DNA from: JBCDBL01 sp039183635
GTDB taxonomy: Bacteria; Pseudomonadota; Alphaproteobacteria; Caulobacterales; Parvularculaceae
Assembly: GCA_039183635.1 (NCBI GenBank)
Contig: JBCDBL010000130.1
Span: 1-10,570 of the forward strand
Length of the DNA stretch: 10,570 nt
Reading direction: 5' to 3'
A program made the position numbers and the translations under genes. Every line of letters begins with the position of its first letter. Position 1 is the first letter of the stretch. The notes under the pieces were generated by a model that worked only from the letters and a program-made list of their open reading frames with translations, searched no databases and was not told the DNA's origin. Of this stretch, positions 1-6,149 are shown in pieces.

Positions 1-903
1 GTTGGAGATGAAGGCGAGAATGCGGGTGAGCAGGTCCGGCTCCACCCGGGTCAGCTGCATGTCCTCGGTTTCCAGAACCACCGCCTCGCCGTTGATGTCG
101 ATCGTGCGGCCGTCGATTTGCGCCAGAAGGTCCGGAATATCTGTGGCGACGACGTCGATGACGTTCAGCTCCAGCGCTTCATTGGCCGCCAGGCTCGCCG
201 CATCGCGCACCGCCCGTTCGCCCCAATCGGCGTTGCGGCCTCGTAAGTCCGCGAGCGACCGGATGTAGGCCGCCGCGTCGTTGATCACCTTGGCGCGCAG
301 GGCGTCTTCATTGCCGAGGGCCGGCGTTTCTTCCGTTGCGGTCTCCTCGGTCTCGGCCGCAGCCTCTCCGTCTGCGGTTGGATCTTCGGACGCCTCATCA
401 TCTGCGGGCGTTTCGCCGTCGCCGGCGGCCGGCTCCTCGGCCTCGAAGGGGTTCGACCCGGGCTCAGGCGACGGCGGCGCGCCGCCCACCTGAACCGGCG
501 TCGCCGCGCCGGTGTTGGTGCCCGGCGACATGGCGGCGATGTGGGAGGCGTACATGATGTAAAGCCCGGCCGAGGCGGCGCGCGCGCCGGCTGGCGTGAC
601 AAATGTTGCGACGGGCGTATCCGATGCCGTGATCGCCTTGATCATCTGGCGCATGGAGGTGTCGAGGCCGCCGGGGGTGTCCATCTCCACAATGACAAGG
701 TCCGCGCCGGAGGCGTTGGCTTCGACGATCTGCTCCTCAAAATATTCGGCGATGGCGGGGCCGATGGGGCCGTCCACCTCCAAAATCACACCGGTGCGGG
801 CGGCGTCGGGGTTCTGCGCAACAGCTTGCAAAGTGAAATGCAGCCCCGACAAAAGCGCGCCAATCATGATCAGCGATGTGAAAAACGATAGACGTTGCGT
901 CAT
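1..903 (-). CDS. NfeD/ClpP-class membrane serine protease, N-terminal part (truncated by window edge)
   Basis: The reading frame is open for 301 codons from ATG at 903 to the left edge, so the C-terminus (normally membrane segments and the small OB-fold NfeD domain) lies outside. Residues 5-25 form a hydrophobic signal or anchor. The rest resembles the ClpP-like protease domain of long NfeD proteins (STOPP, PH1510 type): 'VEMDTPGGLD' at 72-81, then 'GARAASAG' at 106-113 with candidate nucleophile Ser111, and 'AKVINDAAAYIRSLA' around 204-218 with candidate Lys205. This would be a Ser/Lys dyad, as known for the family. A low-complexity acidic Ala/Pro/Glu/Asp stretch (about 142-197) sits between the two residues. 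Family members cleave membrane or stomatin-like partners, and a stomatin/HflK-like gene often lies alongside; none is visible here. A GGGGAG ribosome binding site lies about 10 bases before the ATG. Family assignment is firm; the substrate is unknown. Confidence 0.9.
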   Translation of the reverse strand, partial: MTQRLSFFTSLIMIGALLSGLHFTLQAVAQNPDAARTGVILEVDGPIGPAIAEYFEEQIVEANASGADLVIVEMDTPGGLDTSMRQMIKAITASDTPVATFVTPAGARAASAGLYIMYASHIAAMSPGTNTGAATPVQVGGAPPSPEPGSNPFEAEEPAAGDGETPADDEASEDPTADGEAAAETEETATEETPALGNEDALRAKVINDAAAYIRSLADLRGRNADWGERAVRDAASLAANEALELNVIDVVATDIPDLLAQIDGRTIDINGEAVVLETEDMQLTRVEPDLLTRILAFISN

Positions 904-1075
904 AAAACCCGTCTCTCCCCCGTTAACCCTTCTCCATTAGATTACGTCTTTAAAGCGAGAGTTCAATGACGCCTCGCCTGCGGCGCTTTCACGGCTCACG
1001 GATTCTTACCATCCGGTCGACCTTCTTCCATGCGGCTAGGCGCGGGCCCAGATGTCAATATTTTTAACGTGATTT

Positions 1076-1092
1076 TGTCAGAAATACTTACA
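1076..1092 (+). promoter_or_regulatory. Candidate activator (enhancer-binding protein) site upstream of sigma-54 promoter
   Basis: TGTCAGAAATACTTACA is an imperfect 17-base palindrome in which 6 of 8 base pairs match around the central base. It is centred about 86 bases before the start site predicted from the -12 element, within the usual range for NtrC-family activators of sigma-54 RNA polymerase. A second TGTCA half-site lies at 1053-1057. The activator could be a PrsR-type regulator, as in other PEP-CTERM systems. That is inference from position and symmetry only, and AT-rich DNA gives such palindromes by chance. Confidence 0.3.
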
Positions 1093-1143
1093 GCCCATCG
1101 GGAGGGAACTAAAAAATAATATAAATTTCAATAGTTTGTAGCA

Positions 1144-1160
1144 TGGCGTGAAACTTGCTA
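1144..1160 (+). promoter_or_regulatory. Sigma-54 (-24/-12) promoter of the PEP-CTERM gene
   Basis: TGGCGTGAAACTTGCTA matches the RpoN consensus TGGCACG-N4-TTGCW at every specified base except two within the -24 block. The invariant GG (1145-1146) and GC (1157-1158) are separated by exactly 10 bases, as required. Transcription would start near 1170 and give a leader of about 35 bases before the ATG at 1205. Exosortase/PEP-CTERM genes in several proteobacteria are known to be controlled by RpoN with the PrsK/PrsR two-component system, so location and target agree. Confidence 0.72.
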
Positions 1161-1204
1161 TTATTTGCCATTATATCTTGAATGTTATCTGAGGGATGAG
1201 ATTG

Positions 1205-1831
1205 ATGCTTAAGTTGGCGAAAACAATTGGGGTTGCTTTGGTGGCGGGCGGCTTTGCAGCGTCTAGCGCTTTTGCTGATGTGCTCCTCGCTCCTGGCTCT
1301 GAATGGGAGTACACATTCTCAGACCCAACGGCCGACGCATCCTGGAACACCACCACAGGCGGCGGCTGGGCTGTCGGTGACGCACCTTTCGGGAATTACC
1401 TGAACTCCATAGATGGTCACTTCGATTACAATACATTTTGGGCCGCGGACGGAACACGTGGCGACTTTGATCTGTGGGTGCGCAAAGAGATTGATTTAAC
1501 CAACGCCGATCTGTCCACTGTCTTATGGGACCTGGGCGTTGACAACGCCTTCATGCTCTATGCGAACGGATCGCTGGTCGGCCAAGGAGACGCAGGCGGT
1601 TTTACGTCCCGCTGGGAGTACAGCGGAAATTTTGGCGCGTCCTTGACGTCCGGCATTAATGTGATCGCCGTGGCCCTCGACGATTATGGCGGGTTGACGG
1701 CGTTCGACATGCAGGTCACAGGCGATCTGAAACCCGTTCAGCCGCCGACGGGCGTGAGCGAGCCGGCGCCTTTGGCGCTGATCGGCTTGGGGCTTTTGGC
1801 GTTGGGTTTACGCCGTCGCAACAACCGCTAA
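1205..1831 (+). CDS. PEP-CTERM sorting-domain protein, secreted, beta-sandwich type
   Basis: A 208-residue exported protein. Residues 1-24 are a Sec signal peptide with lysines, a hydrophobic core and a cleavage site after 'SSAFA'. The body (25-180) is rich in Trp, Gly, Asp and aromatic residues in the style of galactose-binding-like jelly rolls common in PEP-CTERM proteins ('GGGWAVGDAPFG', 'LGVDNAFMLYANG', 'GINVIAVALDDYGG'). The last 25 residues are a sorting signal: 'VSEPAP', a hydrophobic Leu/Gly helix, then 'RRRNNR'. The usual Pro-Glu-Pro appears here as Ser-Glu-Pro. Such tails are recognised by an exosortase, which processes the protein for the cell surface or exopolysaccharide; no exosortase gene lies in the window. 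I chose ATG 1205 over ATG 1196 because the GAGGG at 1191-1195 touches the earlier ATG but sits 9 bases before the later one. The family of the sorting tail is clear; the ligand is unknown. Confidence 0.87.
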   Translation: MLKLAKTIGVALVAGGFAASSAFADVLLAPGSEWEYTFSDPTADASWNTTTGGGWAVGDAPFGNYLNSIDGHFDYNTFWAADGTRGDFDLWVRKEIDLTNADLSTVLWDLGVDNAFMLYANGSLVGQGDAGGFTSRWEYSGNFGASLTSGINVIAVALDDYGGLTAFDMQVTGDLKPVQPPTGVSEPAPLALIGLGLLALGLRRRNNR

Positions 1832-1856
1832 ACGTTCTCTGTTTTTGTAGAGCACG

Positions 1857-1888
1857 AAGGCCGGCTTGGTGGACAAGCCGGCCTTTTT
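1857..1888 (+). terminator. Intrinsic terminator of the PEP-CTERM gene
   Basis: A perfect 11-bp stem, AAGGCCGGCTT (1857-1867) with AAGCCGGCCTT (1875-1885), has a 7-base loop. The T-run at 1884-1889 overlaps the stem base. It lies 26 bases after the stop codon, so the PEP-CTERM gene is probably transcribed alone. Confidence 0.9.
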
Positions 1889-1897
1889 TATTCCGTC

Positions 1898-1921
1898 AAA
1901 AACCTCCGCCTCTGGCGGAGG
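1898..1921 (-). terminator. Intrinsic terminator of nhaA (minus strand)
   Basis: Read on the minus strand, CCTCCGCC-AGA-GGCGGAGG (1921 to 1903) is an 8-bp stem with a 3-base loop, followed by five T residues (1902-1898). It starts 8 bases after the nhaA stop codon and stands back to back with the terminator of the PEP-CTERM gene. Confidence 0.85.
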
Positions 1922-1929
1922 TCGGTGAC

Positions 1930-3153
1930 TCAGGCGCTTTGGGCGGCGGGCGCTGCTTGTGCGGTTCGAGCGTCGGGCGCTAAAAACCTGAGCACGACAA
2001 AGCCCACTGCGCCGGAGATGATCGATCCGGCCAAAACGCCAAGGCGCACGTCCGCCGCCGTTGACGGATCTTCAAAAGCCAGTCCCCCAATGAACAGGCT
2101 CATCGTAAAACCGATCCCGGCCAAGCAGGCGACGCCGTAGACATGGGTCCAGGTGACGCCCTTTGGAAACGCGCCAAACCCGAATTTCACCGCGGCGAAG
2201 GAGAAGGCGAAAATGCCCACCTGTTTGCCCACCACAAGCCCCGCCATAATGCCAAGCGCGAGGGGCTCGGTGAGGCTTTGCAGGCTGAGGCCTTCAAAGG
2301 AGAACCCTGCGTTGGCCAGGGCGAAAACAGGCAAAATACCGAAGGCCACCCAGTAATGAAGTTTGTGTTCAAGGAACGTCAAAGGTGAATGGTTCTCGCC
2401 ATGAATGTCGGAGCGTGCTCTGCGCAGAGGGATGGCGAATGCGGCGGCGACGCCGGCGAGTGTGGCGTGTACGCCGGATTCCAAGACAAGCGCCCACATA
2501 ACGACAGCCACCAATATGTAGGGTGAAATTTTGCGCACGCCCCGGCGGTTCATCCAAAACATGACCGCGAGAAGAAACAGGCCCGCAAGAAGCGGCATCA
2601 TTTTTAATTCCGCTGTAAACAGAACAGCGATCAGTGTGACCGCGATCAGATCGTCGATAACGGCGATCGCCAACAAAAACGCTTTCAGCGCGACAGGCGC
2701 GCGCGTCCCGACAAGGGTCAGCACGGCCAGGGCGAACGCAATATCGGTTGCCGCGGGGATGGGCCAACCCTCCGTCGGGCCGCCGCCGGCGACGTTGATC
2801 CACAAATATACTTTAACGGGAATAAGAACGCCGCCGAGCGCAGCGATTGCGGGCAGAGCGATTTTAGAAGGCGACGACAGCTCCCCCTCCATCATCTCCC
2901 GTTTGATCTCAAGCCCCACAAGAAAGAAGAAAACCGCCATCAAGCCGTCATTGATCCAGTAGATCAAAGGTTTGTTGATCGCCCAGTCGCCGAAACCAAC
3001 CGTGGCGTAGGTTTTTAACAGAACAAGATCATAGACGCCCGCGAGGGGAGAATTGGCGATCAAAATAGCAAGGACAGCCGCGCCGGCGAGAACGATCCCG
3101 CCCGATGCTTCCATTTTTATAAAGTCTTTTAGGCGTTCGGCGGCTTTATCCAT
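1930..3153 (-). CDS. nhaA: Na+/H+ antiporter NhaA
   Basis: A 407-residue, very hydrophobic inner-membrane protein of NhaA type that exchanges internal Na+ (or Li+) for external protons, for salt and alkaline-pH tolerance. Family hallmarks are present. 'AATDIAFAL' carries Asp137 (Asp133 of E. coli NhaA). 'AIAVIDDL' carries the ion-binding pair Asp167/Asp168 (E. coli Asp163/Asp164). 'VVGKQVGI' carries Lys310 (E. coli Lys300). 'GLEIKREMMEGEL' near 80-92 is the acidic pH-sensing segment. 'LAGIGFTMSLFI' is the conserved late helix. The length is close to the E. coli protein (388 residues), with a slightly longer Ala-rich tail. A GAGGGGG motif lies 12 bases before the ATG, a rather long spacing. 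The gene stands alone: it has its own terminator and is divergent from selO. Confidence 0.97.
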   Translation of the reverse strand: MDKAAERLKDFIKMEASGGIVLAGAAVLAILIANSPLAGVYDLVLLKTYATVGFGDWAINKPLIYWINDGLMAVFFFLVGLEIKREMMEGELSSPSKIALPAIAALGGVLIPVKVYLWINVAGGGPTEGWPIPAATDIAFALAVLTLVGTRAPVALKAFLLAIAVIDDLIAVTLIAVLFTAELKMMPLLAGLFLLAVMFWMNRRGVRKISPYILVAVVMWALVLESGVHATLAGVAAAFAIPLRRARSDIHGENHSPLTFLEHKLHYWVAFGILPVFALANAGFSFEGLSLQSLTEPLALGIMAGLVVGKQVGIFAFSFAAVKFGFGAFPKGVTWTHVYGVACLAGIGFTMSLFIGGLAFEDPSTAADVRLGVLAGSIISGAVGFVVLRFLAPDARTAQAAPAAQSA

Positions 3154-3345
3154 TTTTACGGGAATCCCCCTCGTTTGAATTTGCTTATTTAGTTATTTCG
3201 TCAAATGGGAGTGAGCGGGCGGCAAGGCAAGGTAAAACCATACGAAAAGGGTGCGGATTTGTGCGGTTTTCCAATTTGGCGCAACACAAACGCTCGCTTG
3301 GAGTTATAAACTTGCTTCTTGGTCCGTTTTCTCTACCTGTCAGTC
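3154..3345. other. Divergent nhaA/selO intergenic region
   Basis: These 192 bases separate the starts of nhaA and selO. They contain the tandem decamer GTGCGGATTT/GTGCGGTTTT (3251-3270) and an AAAACC...GGTTTT inverted repeat of 6-bp arms around it. TATAAA (3305-3310) could be a -10 element for selO, but no good -35 lies at the right distance. Leaders of nhaA genes in some bacteria carry lithium-responsive nhaA-I or nhaA-II motifs; I cannot recognise one by eye here. Confidence 0.4.
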
Positions 3346-4764
3346 ATGAAATTCTCCCCGGAAACCGTTTTTGAAGACCTTGGACCCGACTTCGCCGACG
3401 CCGTCGCGCCTGCGGCCTTTCCGAAACATATCCTGCGCTACCGCAATGACAGGCACGCCGTTGCGGTTGGTCTGGATGGCCTTTCGCAGGACCAGTGGAT
3501 TTCCCATTTCGGAAAGTTTGAAGCGTTGCCGGGCGCGCAGTCCGCTCCCCTGGCTGTCCGCTATCACGGGCATCAGTTTCGCCAGTACAATCCGCAAATC
3601 GGCGATGGGCGGGGCTTTTTGTTCGCGCAAATGCGGGATTGCGACGGCCGCCTTCTGGATTTCGGAACCAAGGGATCTGGGCAAACCCCATATTCGCGGT
3701 CTGGCGACGGGCGGTTGACCTTGAAAGGCGGCGTTCGCGAGGTATTGGCGACGGAGATGTTAGAGGCGCTCGGCGTTTACACCTCCAAAAGCTTCAGCCT
3801 TATTGAGACCGGCGAGCAGCTTCATCGCGGAGATGAGCCGTCTCCCACAAGATCGTCCGTGCTTGTGCGTTTGTCCCATTCCCATGTCCGCTACGGTGCG
3901 TTTCAAAGGTTCGCCTATTTCAAAGAAGCGGACGCCATGGCGCGGCTTGTGGATTACAGCGTCCGGCAGTTCTTTCCGGAACTGGAGGTCGAGGAAGGCG
4001 ATGCGAAAGTCGCCGGCTTTTTAAAAGCGACAGCGAGGAGGGGCGGACGGCTCGCCGCCACCTGGATGGCGGCGGGGTTCACCCATGGCGTTCTCAATAC
4101 GGACAACCTCAATGTAACCGGGGAGAGCTTCGACTACGGACCATACCGTTTTATTCCCCACGCCGATCCCGGTTTTACGGCGGCCTATTTCGATCAGACA
4201 GGCCTTTACGCCTATGGCCGCCAGGGGGAGGCGGTGGGGTGGGCCCTCAGCCAGCTTGGCGGCGCGCTTGTTCTTATCGCCGGGGAGGAGGCGTTGACGG
4301 ATGCATTGCAGGTCTATCCGCAAAGTTATCGCGAGGGCATGGCGGACGCCTTTTTCGCCCGCCTGGGCTTAAAGCGCAGCGACGACGCGGCGCAGGACCT
4401 CGCCTTCGTTTCGGATCTCCTGGAATGGATGGGCGCCATCGACGCCCCGTTCGAGCAATTTTTCTTCGACTGGTTTTGCGGGGCGCAAAGCGCCGCCCGG
4501 GCGGAAAACAGTCCCGTGGCTGCGCTCTATACCGATCCCGATTTTCAAAGCCTGAAAGCACGCATCCTTGCCGCGGAACCGGATCGGCCTCAGCGGCTGT
4601 TGCAGCCGTTCTTTGAACAAGACAAGCCCATAACGCTGCTGATCGATGAAATTGAAGCTTTATGGGCGCGGATCGCGGAGGATGATGACTGGTCGGCGTT
4701 TGAGACGAAGCTGGAGGACATAGCTTCGGCCCGGTCGGCGTACCAGCTTACGCCGCGGCCTTAA
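3346..4764 (+). CDS. selO: Protein adenylyltransferase SelO (YdiU family pseudokinase-fold AMPylase)
   Basis: A 472-residue SelO/YdiU protein. The family transfers AMP from ATP to Ser, Thr or Tyr of target proteins, using a kinase fold that binds ATP upside down, and takes part in redox homeostasis. Signature segments are intact: 'GDGRG' (86-90), 'FGTKGSGQTPYSRSGDGR' (106-123) with Lys109, Glu132 in 'VREVLATEM', Arg175 in 'VLVRLSHSHVRYG', and 'HGVLNTDN' (247-254) with Asp253/Asn254, followed by Asp263 in 'SFDYGP'. The spacing of Lys109, Glu132, Asn254 and Asp263 matches the catalytic and metal residues known from Pseudomonas SelO. The C-terminus lacks the Cys- or Sec-containing end of classical SelO and instead has the shorter 'FFFDWFCG...IDEIEALWARI' type. 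An in-frame TTG at 3319 would add 9 residues. I prefer ATG 3346, although neither start has a clear ribosome binding site. The stop overlaps the stop of the convergent peptidase gene. Confidence 0.93.
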   Translation: MKFSPETVFEDLGPDFADAVAPAAFPKHILRYRNDRHAVAVGLDGLSQDQWISHFGKFEALPGAQSAPLAVRYHGHQFRQYNPQIGDGRGFLFAQMRDCDGRLLDFGTKGSGQTPYSRSGDGRLTLKGGVREVLATEMLEALGVYTSKSFSLIETGEQLHRGDEPSPTRSSVLVRLSHSHVRYGAFQRFAYFKEADAMARLVDYSVRQFFPELEVEEGDAKVAGFLKATARRGGRLAATWMAAGFTHGVLNTDNLNVTGESFDYGPYRFIPHADPGFTAAYFDQTGLYAYGRQGEAVGWALSQLGGALVLIAGEEALTDALQVYPQSYREGMADAFFARLGLKRSDDAAQDLAFVSDLLEWMGAIDAPFEQFFFDWFCGAQSAARAENSPVAALYTDPDFQSLKARILAAEPDRPQRLLQPFFEQDKPITLLIDEIEALWARIAEDDDWSAFETKLEDIASARSAYQLTPRP

Positions 4765-5756
4765 AGTTCAAGTGCAATATCCATCGCTTTTGACGCCTGA
4801 ATTTTGATGTCGGGCGCTACGCCTACGCCTTCAATTCTACCGTTCGCAGCTGAATAGTAATCAGCAATAGGAACGTTTAAATGAAAACCGCCGACGATAT
4901 CGTAGACTTTTTGAGACAGCATCTGTCCGGCGGTGCGTTCGCCGATAACCTTCGCCCGTCCCGAGGCCTGAAGAGCATCCGTTACGAGTTCAGCAGCGCT
5001 TGCCGTTCGCTTGCTTGTTAAGACAAAAACCGGCCCGTCAAAGAGCGGCGCCATAGGCTCGAATTGAGCGACGGTTAGAGGGTTGGATTGCGCGTCGGCC
5101 CAAAAAGCCCGGATCGACCAACCTGACCATGGGTCTACGCTTTTCATATCTTCCAGAGTTGGTTTACGGTCATATGCCCTGTTCCAGGGTTGGGATACGA
5201 AACCGCCGGCGATGAAAGCGTCCCGGGTCAAATGCCCCGCCAAAGGGCGAACGGCGAAGGCTCCTCCTTCGTTCCGACGCAAGTCAATAATGAGTTTTTG
5301 TGCGCCCTTTTCATGTATTTCATCGTATGCCGCTTCTATGCGCGCGATAGTGTCGACGCCCATCATGGTGTTGACGGTAAGGATGGCCGTATCGCCTTTC
5401 CAGGCAAGCGTTGCGCCGTTTTCGCCGACGTTCATAGCGTCAAAGAAGGCTGCAAGGTCCTCGGCGGCGCCTTGGGCTTTGGAAAGGTTGACATGGGAGA
5501 AGGGGCCGTCGCGCCAAATCTCCTGAAATCCATCCACAAACGCCTCATCGGTTTTCGCCGTTTGCGCTAAATTGCAAACGGCTTTTTCGATCGCAGCGTA
5601 TTCCGGCGTTACAAGCTCAGCGGGATTATAGTGATGCGCGGCCATGGTTGTGGAAATGGATTTTGCAACTGCGGAATAGTCTATGACGGGCTCTTCGGCC
5701 GTTGCGCCCACACACCAGAATGCGACGAGGATCAGAGAAAGAAAGGTATTCCGCAT
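4761..5756 (-). CDS. Exported S41-family peptidase (C-terminal-processing/tricorn-like)
   Basis: A 331-residue protein with a Sec signal peptide (about 1-20, ending 'VGATA'), so probably periplasmic. The peptidase core shows 'KLIIDLRRNEGG' (154-165), the S41 strand and turn motif, then 'TSKRTASAAELV' (247-258) with candidate nucleophile Ser253, 'VIGERTAGQ' (270-278) and 'RIEGVGVAPDI' (307-317). In C-terminal-processing proteases the general-base Lys sits 25 residues after the Ser; here that position is Gln278. A tricorn/S41B-like triad with His88 ('FSHVNL') and Glu309 is therefore more likely (inference). I see no PDZ domain. An AAGGG ribosome binding site lies 6 bases before the ATG. The gene runs convergently into selO with a 4-base overlap and no terminator between. 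Substrate unknown. Confidence 0.85.
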   Translation of the reverse strand: MRNTFLSLILVAFWCVGATAEEPVIDYSAVAKSISTTMAAHHYNPAELVTPEYAAIEKAVCNLAQTAKTDEAFVDGFQEIWRDGPFSHVNLSKAQGAAEDLAAFFDAMNVGENGATLAWKGDTAILTVNTMMGVDTIARIEAAYDEIHEKGAQKLIIDLRRNEGGAFAVRPLAGHLTRDAFIAGGFVSQPWNRAYDRKPTLEDMKSVDPWSGWSIRAFWADAQSNPLTVAQFEPMAPLFDGPVFVLTSKRTASAAELVTDALQASGRAKVIGERTAGQMLSQKVYDIVGGFHLNVPIADYYSAANGRIEGVGVAPDIKIQASKAMDIALEL

Positions 5757-6149
5757 CTTCGGCCCTTTGCAGATTTATAGGATTAATTTTAAGCTGTGAC
5801 GTCGTGCTGCACTGTCGCGGCGATCACGCGCGAAGTTGTGACGCTTTACGCGTGTCGCGACCACAGGTGGGCGAAGGTGAAGCTTTCTTGAAAATACGCA
5901 TCTAAAGCGTTTACAGGCCAAGCATGTGCGGTTGGCCGTCCGGAAATGCGCAAAAACAAAGGCTTAACCCGTCGCCCCGATTCCGATCGAAGCGACGACG
6001 CTTTAATGTCTTATCTCTAAACCGTTCCCAAGCTCGCATTTTCCCGTTAACATTAATTCGTTTTGAGGATGTCCGCGGCGGCCTTTGGGGGGCGGCGGGC
6101 GCGGATTTGATGGCGGAGCCGAAAGGCCGCCTATGGGTGAGGGGTAATT
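5757..6149. other. Divergent intergenic region upstream of the S41 peptidase and Ntn-hydrolase genes
   Basis: These 393 bases show no credible gene; plus-strand reading from 5924 is open, but it has no ribosome binding site and overlaps the next gene in another frame. CCTATAAAT on the minus strand near 5783-5775 could be a -10 element for the peptidase gene. A small hairpin, GTCGC (5971-5975) with GCGAC (5992-5996), encloses CGAT/ATCG. AT-rich DNA at 6045-6065 may hold the promoter of the Ntn-hydrolase gene. The right end carries the inverted repeat listed separately. Confidence 0.5.
6077..6131 (+). promoter_or_regulatory. Inverted repeat (leader stem-loop) before the Ntn-hydrolase gene
   Basis: GGCGGCCTTT (6077-6086) and AAAGGCCGCC (6122-6131) are perfect 10-base complements around a GC-rich 35-base loop. 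In RNA this stem would end 7 bases before the GAGGGG ribosome binding site (6139-6144). No T-run follows, so it is not an intrinsic terminator. It may set translation or mRNA stability, or be an operator. The function is unknown. Confidence 0.5.

Larger units (their letters stand above)
904..1204. other. Divergent intergenic region between nfeD-like and PEP-CTERM genes
   Basis: These 301 bases hold no convincing gene. The left half is GC-rich and carries a weak promoter-like pair for the leftward nfeD-like gene (minus-strand TTGAAC at 966-961 and TAATCT at 944-939, 16-base spacing; a poor match, so tentative). The right half, from about 1055, is AT-rich and carries the sigma-54 promoter and the candidate activator site listed separately, both oriented toward the PEP-CTERM gene. 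Confidence 0.6.

Noticed and set aside
2..602. Several open frames on both strands inside the nfeD-like gene
   Set aside because: They are Ser/Arg/Pro-rich shadows of the GC-rich minus-strand gene, which has clear family motifs.
1196..1204. Upstream ATG start for the PEP-CTERM gene
   Set aside because: The GAGGG ribosome binding site directly abuts this ATG, leaving no spacing; ATG 1205 has 9 bases of spacing and starts a cleaner signal peptide.
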